Shown here piece after piece: positions 17,146 through 25,700 of a stretch of DNA of 46,723 nt. Under the pieces are notes generated by a model, which worked only from the letters and a program-made list of their open reading frames with translations, did not search any database and was not told the DNA's origin. Source of the DNA: an uncultured Anaerolineales bacterium (GTDB taxonomy: Bacteria > Chloroflexota > Anaerolineae > Aggregatilineales > Aggregatilineaceae); assembly GCA_937135955.1 (NCBI GenBank), contig CAKZOB010000046.1, positions 1 to 46,723 of the forward strand, read 5' to 3'. The position numbers were made by a program, and so were the translations under genes. Positions within the stretch are counted from its first letter, which is position 1. Each line of letters starts with the position of its first letter.

Positions 17146-18507
17146 ATGGCGACTTTGCTGGTAAAACATGCCCTTGTGTTGGTGACTATGGACGACGCCC
17201 GGCGCGAAATCCGCGACGGGGCGTTGTTCGTGCGCGACAACGTGATCGAGGCGGTGGGAGCAACGCGCGATCTGCCGTCCAGCGCCGACGAGGTGATTGA
17301 CCTGACTGGCCATGTGGTATTGCCTGGGCTGATCAACACGCATCATCATATGTATCAGTCGCTCACGCGGGTGATCGTGGATGGGCAGAACAAAGAACTG
17401 TTCGGCTGGCTGCGCTCGCTTTACCCAATCTGGGCGGGGTTGACGGGCGAAGCGGTCTATGTCAGCGCGAAACTGGCGGCGGCGGAATTGATCCTCTCCG
17501 GCTGTACCACGTCCAGCGATCATCTATACATTTTCCCCAACGATGTCACGCTGGACGACGAAATTCGCGGCGTGCAGGAGACTGGGCTGCGCTTTCATGC
17601 TACGCGTGGCAGCATGAGCGTGGGCGAGAGCAAGGGCGGTTTGCCGCCGGACAGGGTCGTCGAGCGGGAAGAAGACATCCTGGCCGACAGTCAGCGGGTG
17701 ATCGAGACCTATCACGACAACAGCCGCTACGCCATGTTGCGCATTGCTTTGGCCCCCTGTTCGCCGTTCAGCGTCTCGCGGGATTTGATGCGGGCGTCGG
17801 CAGAATTGGCGCGCAGCTACCCGGGTGTGCGCCTGCACACGCACCTGGCGGAGACCGAGCCGGATGTGGCCTATAGCGTGCAGATGTTCGGCCTGAAGCC
17901 GGGTGAGTATGCCGAAGACGTGGGCTGGATCGGCGAAGATGTCTGGCATGCACACTGTGTGCATCTGACCGACGAAGCTCTGGATCGCTTCGGGCAGACT
18001 GGCACCGGGGTGGCCCATTGCCCAGCCAGCAACGCTCGCCTGGCGAGCGGAATTGCCCGCGTGCGTGAGATGTTGCGACGCGGCGTGCCAGTGGGCCTGG
18101 GGGTAGATGGCTCGGCCAGTAACGACAGCGGACACCTGCTTAACGAAGCTCGCCTGGCTTTGTTGATGCAGCGAGCACTGACCCAAGACCCTGAGGCGAT
18201 GACAGCCCGTCAGGTGCTCGAACTGGCGACACTGGGCGGGGCGCGCGTGTTGGGGCGCGACGACATCGGCGCGCTCAAGCCGGGCATGGCGGCGGATTTC
18301 GTCGCCTACGATCTCAGGCAACTGCCGTTTGCGGGGGCATGGCACGATCCGGTGGCGGCGCTGCTCTTCTGTACATCGGTGAACGTGAGCCTGAGCGTGA
18401 TCAACGGGCGCGTGGTTGTCCGCGACGGACGGCTGACGACCCTGGAACTCGAACCCCTGATCGAACATCACAACCGTCTGGCACTGGCACTGGTCAATGG
18501 AGAGTAG
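17146..18507 (+). CDS. Amidohydrolase, probable 8-oxoguanine deaminase
   Basis: Metal-dependent deaminase of 453 residues in the AtzA/TrzA/guanine-deaminase-like branch of amidohydrolases. The metal-binding strand reads LPGLINTHHHMYQ (H66, H68), followed by HTHLAET, HCVHLTDEALD and GVDGSASNDSGHL with the catalytic aspartate. NTHHHMYQSLTR closely resembles characterised 8-oxoguanine deaminases, which convert 8-oxoguanine to urate and ammonia. Guanine or another triazine/purine could be the true substrate. Being upstream of a hydantoinase, carbamoyltransferases and carbamate kinase, it plausibly feeds urate into the same pathway. GAGG stands 7 bases before the ATG. Confidence 0.8.
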   Translation: MATLLVKHALVLVTMDDARREIRDGALFVRDNVIEAVGATRDLPSSADEVIDLTGHVVLPGLINTHHHMYQSLTRVIVDGQNKELFGWLRSLYPIWAGLTGEAVYVSAKLAAAELILSGCTTSSDHLYIFPNDVTLDDEIRGVQETGLRFHATRGSMSVGESKGGLPPDRVVEREEDILADSQRVIETYHDNSRYAMLRIALAPCSPFSVSRDLMRASAELARSYPGVRLHTHLAETEPDVAYSVQMFGLKPGEYAEDVGWIGEDVWHAHCVHLTDEALDRFGQTGTGVAHCPASNARLASGIARVREMLRRGVPVGLGVDGSASNDSGHLLNEARLALLMQRALTQDPEAMTARQVLELATLGGARVLGRDDIGALKPGMAADFVAYDLRQLPFAGAWHDPVAALLFCTSVNVSLSVINGRVVVRDGRLTTLELEPLIEHHNRLALALVNGE

Positions 18508-18511
18508 GGCG

Positions 18512-19927
18512 ATGAGTGAGCGGAAGATCGTGCGGGGTGGGCTGGTTGTCACTCCCGCGGGGGTGATGGCTGCCGATGTGCTCATCGAAGGGGAGCATAT
18601 CGCGGGCCTGGTAGCGCACGGCAGCGATGTCTGGGCCAATGCGGAGATCGTGGAGGCGCGGGGGTGTTACGTCTTCCCCGGCGTCGTTGACCCCCATACC
18701 CATATTCAACTGGACACGGGCATCTACAAGACGGCGGACAACTGGGAGATTGGCACACGCACGGCGGCTTTCGGCGGGGTGACGACCGTGGTGGATTTCG
18801 CCACGCAATTCCCCGGCATGACCTTCCAGGAGGCGCTGGAAGCCCGTCTGCAAGAATGTGCTCCAGCCCTCATTGACTACGGCCTGCACATGATGGTCAC
18901 CGACTTGCCGGATGATCCGGCGCAGGCCCGGCAGTGGCTGGAGAGCCTGCGCGACCTGGGCGTGCCGAGCATCAAGCTCTACACCACCTATCGCCCGAAT
19001 TACTATGCCGACGACGCGACGCTGCTGCATACGTTCCGCGCCATGCCGCGCGACATGCTGGCGATGGTACATTGCGAGAACGACGCCCTGGTTACAGACG
19101 CGACAGCGCGGCTGGTGACGGCAGGTAAGACAGGTTGGCCGTATCATGCGCAGGGCAGGCCGCCAGAAGCCGAGGTCGAGGCTATCCGACGCGTGATCCA
19201 TCTGGCGGGAGTGGCGGGCGCGGCTGTCTACATCGTGCATTGTTCGACAGCGGAATCGGTGCGGCAGGTGCAACAGGCGCAGCGCGAACGGGCCTGGCCG
19301 CCAGTGTATGGCGAGACCTGCCCGCAGTACTTCTGGCTGGACGACAGCGTATACCAGGGGCCGCGGCCAGAATTCTACATCCTGCAACCTCCGCTGCGTC
19401 CCAAAGCCTGGCAGGTTGACCTGCTGCAATGCTGGCAGACGTTGAGCGCAGTGTCAACCGATCATTGCGATTACGCGCTGGCGCAGAAACGGGAGTTCGC
19501 CGATTTCACCAAAACGCCGGGGGGCTTACCCGGCTTGGAGACCCTGTTCCAGCTCACCTATACCGCGGCGGTGCATCAGGCGGAGCAACGCCGCCGCGCT
19601 GGCGAGGAGGTCGCACCTATCCCATTGCCTGCTCTGGCCCGTCTGCTGGCGGCTGAACCGGCGCGGCTGTTCGGACTCTACCCTCAGAAAGGGGCCATTC
19701 TGCCGGGCAGCGACGCCGACTTGCTGATCTACGATCCGGAGCCGGAGGTCACCCTGCGGGCGGAGCAGATGCACACAGTGGCAGGCTACCTTCCCTACGA
19801 GGGGATCGTCGTCAAGGGGCAGATCAGGACGGTGCTCAGTCGGGGTGAGGTGCTGGTGCACGAAGGGGCGCTGCGCGGCGAACCGGGGCGTGGGCGCTTT
19901 CTGCGTGGGAAGCTGTTTGCACCGTGA
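18512..19927 (+). CDS. hydA: Hydantoinase/dihydropyrimidinase-type cyclic amidohydrolase
   Basis: Cyclic-amide hydrolase of 471 residues. The metal centre is marked by GVVDPHTHIQLD (H62, H64), the carboxylated lysine in SIKLYTTY (K155), HCEND, VHCSTAESV and STDHCDYA. This is the HyuA/D-phenylhydantoinase group; the E. coli homologue lies in the ssnA/xdhD purine locus. Opening a hydantoin-like or dihydropyrimidine-like ring from urate would yield ureido acids, the expected substrates for the carbamoyltransferases downstream. The true substrate is not shown by the sequence. It starts 4 bases after the previous stop, at an ATG with GGAG upstream; an ATG five codons earlier overlaps the preceding gene. 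Confidence 0.88.
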   Translation: MSERKIVRGGLVVTPAGVMAADVLIEGEHIAGLVAHGSDVWANAEIVEARGCYVFPGVVDPHTHIQLDTGIYKTADNWEIGTRTAAFGGVTTVVDFATQFPGMTFQEALEARLQECAPALIDYGLHMMVTDLPDDPAQARQWLESLRDLGVPSIKLYTTYRPNYYADDATLLHTFRAMPRDMLAMVHCENDALVTDATARLVTAGKTGWPYHAQGRPPEAEVEAIRRVIHLAGVAGAAVYIVHCSTAESVRQVQQAQRERAWPPVYGETCPQYFWLDDSVYQGPRPEFYILQPPLRPKAWQVDLLQCWQTLSAVSTDHCDYALAQKREFADFTKTPGGLPGLETLFQLTYTAAVHQAEQRRRAGEEVAPIPLPALARLLAAEPARLFGLYPQKGAILPGSDADLLIYDPEPEVTLRAEQMHTVAGYLPYEGIVVKGQIRTVLSRGEVLVHEGALRGEPGRGRFLRGKLFAP

Positions 19928-19948
19928 TCGGCAAGTGCAAAAACAGGG

Positions 19949-19977
19949 ATGACATCTGGCCGGGGACGTGGTATCCT
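19949..19977 (+). promoter_or_regulatory. Candidate promoter for the carbamoyltransferase genes
   Basis: ATGACA (19949-19954, 5 of 6 to TTGACA), a 17-base spacer and TATCCT (19972-19977, 4 of 6 to TATAAT). Transcription would begin near 19984, leaving about 85 bases of leader before the ATG at 20069. Confidence 0.5.
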
Positions 19978-20068
19978 AGCGCGACTAATGGGAAAGCGCA
20001 CTACAACACTCCGGACAGGGACTTCCCGCAAAACCCACATTCGACTGAGACACACAGGAGTTTGAACC

Positions 20069-21022
20069 ATGCGTAGCTTTTTGGGGCGTGATATTCTGTC
20101 GCTCAAGGACTTCGAGCGGCACGAGTATTTCCGCGTCTTCCAGGTGGCGGATGAACTGGAACCATATGCTCGCGACCGGCGTAACGGTGATCTGCTGGCC
20201 CACAAGACGCTGGTCACAGCGTTCTATCAGCCCAGCACGCGCACCCGTCTGGCGACTGAGGCTGCCATGCACCGCCTGGGCGGGCATGTCACTGGTTTCG
20301 CCGACGCCAAGATGACCCGCGCCGGTGATTTCTACCAGGAAGGCATTCAGGACACGGTCAAGATGCTGGAATACTACGGCGACGTGATCGCCATGCGGCA
20401 TTACCAGCAGGGCGCGCCTGCCGAGGCGGCTATGCATGCCAGCGTCCCCGTGATTAACTGCGGCGATGGTTGGGGCGAGCACCCGACCCAAGTCATCACC
20501 GACCTGATGACGATCTGGCGCGAGCGCGGCACGCTCGACGGCCTCACCTGGGTCTTGATCGGCGACATGCGCATGCGCACCATGCACAGCATCAGCTATG
20601 CGCTGAGCAAGTTCGATGTCAAGGCGTATGTGATCTCGCCCGATGAAATGTATTTCCTGCCGGAGTTCGAGCAGGAAGTGCGCGAGATGGGCTTCAACTT
20701 CGAGCGCAAGGAGCACATCGAGCAGGTGATCGGCGAGGCCGACGTGATCTACATGGAGCCGGTGGTGCAGCCCGACTACACCAAGGCGCGCGAAGAAGCC
20801 CGCGCCGACAAGGGCCGCACGCCCGCCAACTATCAGGTCACCAAGAAGCTGCTGTTCGAAAAAGCCCGCAAGAACGCCATTGTGTTGCATTCGCTGCCAC
20901 GCCAGGACGAGTTGCTGCAGGATGTAGACACCACCCGTCATCAGCGCTATTGGGTGGAAGCCTACAACGGTGTGCTCTCGCGCATGGCGTTGCTGGCGTT
21001 GATTTTGGGCGCAGTGGAGTAA
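20069..21022 (+). CDS. PyrB-like carbamoyltransferase with altered acceptor site
   Basis: Protein of 317 residues, clearly related to aspartate carbamoyltransferase catalytic chains. Carbamoyl-phosphate contacts are kept: PSTRTR (55-60), the arginine in IAMRHYQQGA (R110), and HPTQ (138-141). The residues that hold aspartate in E. coli PyrB are not: the S80/K84 loop is replaced by TRAGDFYQEG (83-92), and the R229/Q231 strand reads YMEPVVQ (228-234). The acceptor is therefore probably not aspartate; run in reverse it could split a ureido acid into carbamoyl phosphate and an amine. It precedes a YgeW-like gene and a carbamate kinase. Automated annotation would probably call it pyrB, which I consider misleading. 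Confidence 0.8.
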   Translation: MRSFLGRDILSLKDFERHEYFRVFQVADELEPYARDRRNGDLLAHKTLVTAFYQPSTRTRLATEAAMHRLGGHVTGFADAKMTRAGDFYQEGIQDTVKMLEYYGDVIAMRHYQQGAPAEAAMHASVPVINCGDGWGEHPTQVITDLMTIWRERGTLDGLTWVLIGDMRMRTMHSISYALSKFDVKAYVISPDEMYFLPEFEQEVREMGFNFERKEHIEQVIGEADVIYMEPVVQPDYTKAREEARADKGRTPANYQVTKKLLFEKARKNAIVLHSLPRQDELLQDVDTTRHQRYWVEAYNGVLSRMALLALILGAVE

Positions 21023-21034
21023 GCCGGAACACTC

Positions 21035-21070
21035 ATCGGGGGCGTGGGGTCGGTAGCCTGCGCCCCCGAT
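21035..21070 (+). other. Strong hairpin between the two carbamoyltransferase genes
   Basis: ATCGGGGGCG (21035-21044) and CGCCCCCGAT (21061-21070) pair perfectly over 10 bp around a 16-base loop, 12 bases after the stop. No T-run follows on either strand, so it may be a processing or attenuation hairpin instead of a standard terminator. Confidence 0.5.
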
Positions 21071-21128
21071 CATCGCCGAGAACCTGGAGTTTTCGGACGG
21101 AATCGATTGTTGAGAAGAAGGTGATACC

Positions 21129-22106
21129 ATGCAGACACATTTGATCGGTCGGGACATGATCACGCCCGACGAGTGGACGGATGACGAGGTCAATACGATT
21201 TTTGAGGTCGCTTTTGATCTGAAGCGCAAACGCGCCCTGGGCGAACCACACCCCCTGCTGCGCGATAAGGTGTTGGCGCTGATGTTCTTCTTCCCCAGCA
21301 CGCGCACGCGCGTGAGCTTTGAGGCGGGCATGGCCCAACTAGGAGGACATGCGCAATTCATCGAGAGCCGCACGACGCAGATCGCTCATGGCGACACGGC
21401 CAAAGAGATCGGTGAGATCGTAGGCCGCTATTGCGACGGCATCGCCATCCGCCAGGTGGACTGGGGCGTGGGCAACAAGTACATCCGCGAGGTGGCCCAG
21501 TATAGCCGTGTGCCAGTGCTCAACATGCAGTGCGACTGGTATCATCCGTTCCAGGCGCTGGCCGATATGATGACTATCTTTGAGCACTTCGGGCGTGATG
21601 TGCGCGGCAAGACGCTCAACATGTCGTGGGCGTATGCTTCGAGCTATCAGAAACCCCTTTCGGTGCCGCAGAGCATGATCACCCTGGCAACACGCTTTGG
21701 GATGAACGTCCGCCTGACCCACCCGCCGGAATTCAAGCTGATGCCGGAGATTGTCGAGCTGGCCCGTGAGAACGCCCGCAAGTCCGGCGGTAGCTTTGAA
21801 ATCCTCGACGACTTCGACGCTGGCTTCAAGGGGGCCGATGTGGTCTATCCCAAGAGCTGGGGCGCAACACTGACGACTACCGATATGGAAGAATCGGCCC
21901 GCATTGCCGCCAAGTACAAGGACTGGATCGCCGACGAACGGCGCATGGCGCTGACCAACGACGGCATCTACCTGCACTGTCTGCCGGCGGATCGCAATAT
22001 CGAAGTGACCGACGCGGTCATTGACGGGCCTCAGAGCCGCGTCTATGACGAGGCGGAGAACCGCCTGCACGTCCAGAAGGCAGTGATGGCGCTGACCATG
22101 CGCTAG
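21129..22106 (+). CDS. ygeW: YgeW-like knotted carbamoyltransferase
   Basis: Protein of 325 residues with carbamoyl-phosphate motifs FPSTRTRVSFEAG (STRTR 57-61) and HPFQALADMMTI (139-150). The stretch NMSWAYASSYQKPLSVPQ (164-181) is the extended loop typical of knotted carbamoyltransferases such as YgeW and N-acetylornithine carbamoyltransferase, and HCLPADR replaces the HCLPA-H of ornithine enzymes. E. coli YgeW (about 396 residues) is in the purine locus and acts on a ureido compound in urate breakdown; substrate here is inferred. It is not a close relative of the preceding PyrB-like protein, so the two are unlikely to be a recent duplication. Confidence 0.85.
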   Translation: MQTHLIGRDMITPDEWTDDEVNTIFEVAFDLKRKRALGEPHPLLRDKVLALMFFFPSTRTRVSFEAGMAQLGGHAQFIESRTTQIAHGDTAKEIGEIVGRYCDGIAIRQVDWGVGNKYIREVAQYSRVPVLNMQCDWYHPFQALADMMTIFEHFGRDVRGKTLNMSWAYASSYQKPLSVPQSMITLATRFGMNVRLTHPPEFKLMPEIVELARENARKSGGSFEILDDFDAGFKGADVVYPKSWGATLTTTDMEESARIAAKYKDWIADERRMALTNDGIYLHCLPADRNIEVTDAVIDGPQSRVYDEAENRLHVQKAVMALTMR

Positions 22107-22142
22107 GGATGGTTTTTCGGACCAGTATGTACTTGCGAGATG

Positions 22143-22173
22143 AGCCGATCTGCCGCTTTGAGGGGGATCGGCT
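22143..22173 (+). terminator. Possible weak terminator or attenuator before the carbamate kinase
   Basis: AGCCGATC (22143-22150) pairs with GATCGGCT (22166-22173) around a 15-base loop; the next bases are TTTCG. It lies 36 bases after the ygeW stop and 66 bases before the kinase ATG. Confidence 0.35.
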
Positions 22174-22239
22174 TTCGCATCCCTGGTGGATCATCCGCGT
22201 TAGAAGGTGAAGAGTTCTGAGTTCTCTTGTGAGGAAACC

Positions 22240-23193
22240 ATGCCATCTGCACGTACCGCCGTCATCGCCATTGGCGGCAATTCCTTGATTTTGGACAACA
22301 ACAAACCTGGGGTCGAGTATCAGTGGCAGGCTGTCTATCAGACCGCGGGCCATATTGTGGACATGATCCGCGCCGGTTGGCGTGTGGTCATCACACACGG
22401 CAACGGACCGCAGGTGGGCTTCATCCTGCGCCGCAACGAGCTGGCCAACAAAGTCGAAGGCATTCACATGACGCCGATGGACTTGATCGGCGCGGATACA
22501 CAGGGCAGCATTGGCTATATGCTGCAGCAGGCCCTCAACAATAAACTGCGCGCGGTCGGTATTCGGCGCGGCGTCGTCACCGTAGTGACGCAGACGCTGG
22601 TAGACCGCAACGATCCCGCCTTCCAGAATCCTAACAAGCCCATCGGCGGTTTTATGACCGAGGAAGAAGGCAAGCGCTTCCGCGACGAGGGCTGGACGGT
22701 AGTGGAAGATGCCGGGCGTGGCTACCGTCGCGTGGTGCCTTCGCCCATTCCCATTGAGATCATCGAACTCGATGCGATCAACACGCTGGTGGAAAAAGAG
22801 TTTGTGGTGATCTGCACTGGCGGCGGGGGTATTCCGGTTATCCGCGATGAGGAAGGCAATCTGCGGGGAGTCAACGCAGTCATTGACAAAGACCGCGGCA
22901 CGGCGCTGCTTGCCAACGGGCTGAAGGCCGACCTCTTCCTGATCTCGACCGCCGTAGAAAAGGTGGCGCTCAACTTCGGCAAGCCAGATCAGAAAGACCT
23001 GGACGTGATGACGCTGGCCGAGGCGCGCCGCTATATGGCCGAGGGGCACTTCAAGCCGGGCAGCATGTACCCGAAGATTGAGGCGATTGTCAATTACCTG
23101 GAGAATGGCGGCCCGCTGGCGATCATCACCAACCCGGAGAACATCGCTCGTGCGCTGCGTGGCGAGACCGGCACGCGCATCGTCCCGGCCTAG
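22240..23193 (+). CDS. arcC: Carbamate kinase
   Basis: Enzyme of 317 residues that makes ATP and carbamate from carbamoyl phosphate and ADP. Family marks are AIGGNSLILD at the N-terminus, VVITHGNGPQVGFILRR, GVVTVVTQTLVD, FVVICTGGGGIPVI, GVNAVIDKD and PGSMYPKIEAIVNYL. Length is standard. In the E. coli purine locus the matching gene is yqeA. Placed directly after two carbamoyltransferases, it would recover energy from carbamoyl phosphate released by ureido-acid cleavage. The ATG at 22240 has GAGGAAACC immediately upstream; a GTG eleven codons earlier is less likely. Confidence 0.95.
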   Translation: MPSARTAVIAIGGNSLILDNNKPGVEYQWQAVYQTAGHIVDMIRAGWRVVITHGNGPQVGFILRRNELANKVEGIHMTPMDLIGADTQGSIGYMLQQALNNKLRAVGIRRGVVTVVTQTLVDRNDPAFQNPNKPIGGFMTEEEGKRFRDEGWTVVEDAGRGYRRVVPSPIPIEIIELDAINTLVEKEFVVICTGGGGIPVIRDEEGNLRGVNAVIDKDRGTALLANGLKADLFLISTAVEKVALNFGKPDQKDLDVMTLAEARRYMAEGHFKPGSMYPKIEAIVNYLENGGPLAIITNPENIARALRGETGTRIVPA

Positions 23194-23212
23194 CAGATAG
23201 AGGAGCTGCCCA

Positions 23213-24478
23213 ATGTACGTTGCTGAACTGCGCTGCTCTATCTGCGAAAAATCTTATGCGCCAGACCAGGTGCAATACACCTGCCCTGCCTGTGGGCAGG
23301 CGGGCACGCTCGATGTGCTTTACGATGTAGAGGCGCTGCGCCGCACGGTGAGCCGCGAGGACATCGCGCGTAGCGCCGATCCCACCCTGTGGCGCTATCG
23401 GCCCTTGCTGCCGCTGCCTGCCGATGCCGCTGTCCCCCCGTTGGCGGTGGGGGGAACGCCTCTCTATGATGCGCCGCGTTTGGCTGCCGACCTGGGCCTG
23501 GCGCAGACCTGGATCAAAGATGACGGGCGCAATCCTACCGGATCGCTGAAGGACAGAGCCAGCGCGGTGGTGGTGGCGCGCGCCATGGCGCAGGGAATCA
23601 AGGTGGTGACAACGGCCAGCACAGGCAACGCGGCGGCGGCGCTGGCAGGGTTGGCGGCCAGCGTGGGACTGCCCGCGGTGATCTTCGTGCCAGCCGCTGC
23701 TCCCGAAGCCAAGATCGCACAATTGCTGACGTACGGGGCGCACGTGTTGCTGGTGCGCGGCAACTACGACAACGCCTTCGATCTGGCGGTGCAGGCTTCC
23801 GAACGCTATGGCTGGTACAACCGCAACACGGGCATGAACCCCTACACCGCAGAGGGCAAGAAGACAGTTGCCTATGAGATTGCCGAGCAACTCGGCTGGC
23901 AGGTTCCCGATGCGGTGGTGCTCAGCGTGGGCGATGGCAATATCATCAGCGGGGTGCACAAGGGCTTCAGCGATCTGCTGGCGCTGGGCTGGATCGATCG
24001 GATGCCGCGCCTCATCGGCGTGCAGGCGGACGGCAGCGCGGCCTGCTACCAGGTCTGGAAACGCGGGCAAGACCCGGCAACCATGACCCCGATTGAATCG
24101 CATACGGTGGCGGACAGCATCGCCGCCGACCTACCGCGCGACCGCGTGCGGGCGGTGCGGGCGGTGCGCGAGAGCAACGGCGCGTTTGTCTCTGTACCCG
24201 ACGAAGCGATTCTGGAAGGGATTCCCGTCCTGGCCCGCCTGAGCGGGGTCTTTGCTGAGCCTGCGGCAGCGGCGGTCTATGCTGGGGCGCGGGCGGCATT
24301 GGCTGAAGGGCATTTGACCCCTGCAGACCGTGTGGTGTTGCTGGTGACCGGCAATGGTCTGAAGGACATCAGAAGCGCCATGCGCGTGGCGGGCAACGGC
24401 CATTCTGTCGCGCCCGATATTGAGGAAGTGGAGCGCGTGCGCCAGGTCTTGGGTCTGCCTACGTTTCGTCCGGTGTAG
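23213..24478 (+). CDS. thrC: Threonine synthase-like PLP enzyme
   Basis: Fold-type-II PLP enzyme of 421 residues. An N-terminal zinc-ribbon (C8, C11, C24, C27) precedes the catalytic domain; the Schiff-base lysine is K113 in NPTGSLKDRA, and TASTGNAAAALAG plus SVGDGNIISGVHKGF bind the phosphate. These are features of threonine synthase (O-phosphohomoserine to threonine). It follows the carbamate kinase by 19 bases with a GAGGAG ribosome site, so it is in the same operon. That context raises the possibility that it acts on an amino acid released in ureide breakdown, such as a diaminopropionate-like compound; by sequence alone threonine synthase is the best call. Confidence 0.82.
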   Translation: MYVAELRCSICEKSYAPDQVQYTCPACGQAGTLDVLYDVEALRRTVSREDIARSADPTLWRYRPLLPLPADAAVPPLAVGGTPLYDAPRLAADLGLAQTWIKDDGRNPTGSLKDRASAVVVARAMAQGIKVVTTASTGNAAAALAGLAASVGLPAVIFVPAAAPEAKIAQLLTYGAHVLLVRGNYDNAFDLAVQASERYGWYNRNTGMNPYTAEGKKTVAYEIAEQLGWQVPDAVVLSVGDGNIISGVHKGFSDLLALGWIDRMPRLIGVQADGSAACYQVWKRGQDPATMTPIESHTVADSIAADLPRDRVRAVRAVRESNGAFVSVPDEAILEGIPVLARLSGVFAEPAAAAVYAGARAALAEGHLTPADRVVLLVTGNGLKDIRSAMRVAGNGHSVAPDIEEVERVRQVLGLPTFRPV

Positions 24479-24612
24479 GGCGGGCATTGCTGTGAGTTGC
24501 TGGGACGTAGCGCCTCCCGTTACTGTGCCCCTTGCGGGACTGAACGATAGGGTGCAGCAGAGCGGGTATCTCCCATCAAGGGGGCGTGGTCGCGCCAACA
24601 GCGCTCAGTGGG

Positions 24613-24618
24613 TACAAT
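24613..24618 (+). promoter_or_regulatory. Possible -10 element for the glycosyltransferase gene
   Basis: TACAAT matches 5 of 6 positions of the -10 consensus and would give a leader of about 30 bases. No -35 is visible at the expected place. Confidence 0.3.
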
Positions 24619-24655
24619 GGAAACGAGTGCCGGGGTGTCTGCTCGCAGGAGGGAC

Positions 24656-25678
24656 ATGAGCACACGTCCAGTTATTTCGGTGGTAGCGCCGGTCTATAAC
24701 GAAGAGCCGATCATTGATGAACTGCATCGTCGGCTGGCGGCGGTGTTGGACAGCACAGGCGAGCCGTGGGAACTGGTCATGGTTAATGACGGTAGTTACG
24801 ACGGCTCGGCGGAGAAGATGCGCGCTCTGGTGGAGCGCGATCCGCGGGTGCGCGTGGTGAACTTTGCGCGCAACTTTGGTCACCAGAACGCTGTCACCGC
24901 GGGTCTGGATCATGCGCGTGGAGATGCGGTGGTGATCATTGATGCCGACCTGCAAGACCCGCCAGAGGTGATCCTGCAACTGCTGGAAAAATGGCGCGAG
25001 GGGTACCAGGTGGTCTATGCTGTGCGCTCGGAGCGACGCGGCGAGTCCTGGTTCAAGAAGTTCACGGCCAAGCTGTTCTATCGCCTCATCTACCGTATCA
25101 CCGATGTGAATATCCCGGTGGATACGGGGGACTTCCGCCTGCTGGATCGCCAGGTGGTTGACGCGCTCAATGCCATGCGCGAGCACAATCGTTTCATCCG
25201 CGGCCTGACGAGCTGGATCGGTTTCCGGCAGACGGGCATCACCTATGTGCGCCAGGAGCGCTTTGCCGGACAGACCAAGTATCCTCTGCGCAAGATGATC
25301 CGCTTTGCGCTGGATGCGATCACGGGGTTCTCGTACTTTCCGTTGCAGGTGGCCATCTATGCCAGCCTGATCCTGGCCCTGCTCGCTGTCCTGGCCATTC
25401 CCGTCGTAGCTCTGCTGCGCCTGTCGGGCAGCAATATACAGTTCGAAGGCCAGGCGACCACACTGGTGGTTTTGCTGCTGGTCAGTTCGTTCCAGATGTT
25501 CTTCTTCTTCATTCTGGGGCAGTATGTCGCGCGTATCTATGACGAGGTGCGCCAGCGCCCACTCTATGTTGTGGCCGATATATGGGAGTGTCAGCCAGAC
25601 AGCGCCGGCCCTGGGGGTACAGAGCAGATCGGGCAGAAGGTGGACTCTGCTGAGGTCGGCGAAACAGGGGAAAAATGA
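24656..25678 (+). CDS. Family 2 glycosyltransferase, DPM1/ArnC-like, with two membrane helices
   Basis: Protein of 340 residues. The catalytic domain opens with ISVVAPVYNEEPIIDELHRRL and has NDGSYDGS and the DxD motif VVIIDADLQDP; GDFRLLDRQVV and QTKYPLRKM follow as in polyprenyl-phosphate glycosyltransferases. Two C-terminal helices (LQVAIYASLILALLAVLAI and TLVVLLLVSSFQMFFFFIL) anchor it. It probably transfers a sugar to undecaprenyl phosphate at the inner membrane. The ATG at 24656 has an AGGAGGGAC ribosome site, deciding the start. Its link to purine catabolism is not evident; it looks like an insertion of envelope genes into the island. Confidence 0.88.
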   Translation: MSTRPVISVVAPVYNEEPIIDELHRRLAAVLDSTGEPWELVMVNDGSYDGSAEKMRALVERDPRVRVVNFARNFGHQNAVTAGLDHARGDAVVIIDADLQDPPEVILQLLEKWREGYQVVYAVRSERRGESWFKKFTAKLFYRLIYRITDVNIPVDTGDFRLLDRQVVDALNAMREHNRFIRGLTSWIGFRQTGITYVRQERFAGQTKYPLRKMIRFALDAITGFSYFPLQVAIYASLILALLAVLAIPVVALLRLSGSNIQFEGQATTLVVLLLVSSFQMFFFFILGQYVARIYDEVRQRPLYVVADIWECQPDSAGPGGTEQIGQKVDSAEVGETGEK

Positions 25679-25700
25679 TTGGTGAAAAAGGGGTGGATCG

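Noticed and set aside
20069-21022. Ordinary pyrimidine-biosynthetic pyrB
   Set aside because: Aspartate-binding residues are replaced and no pyr genes are nearby.
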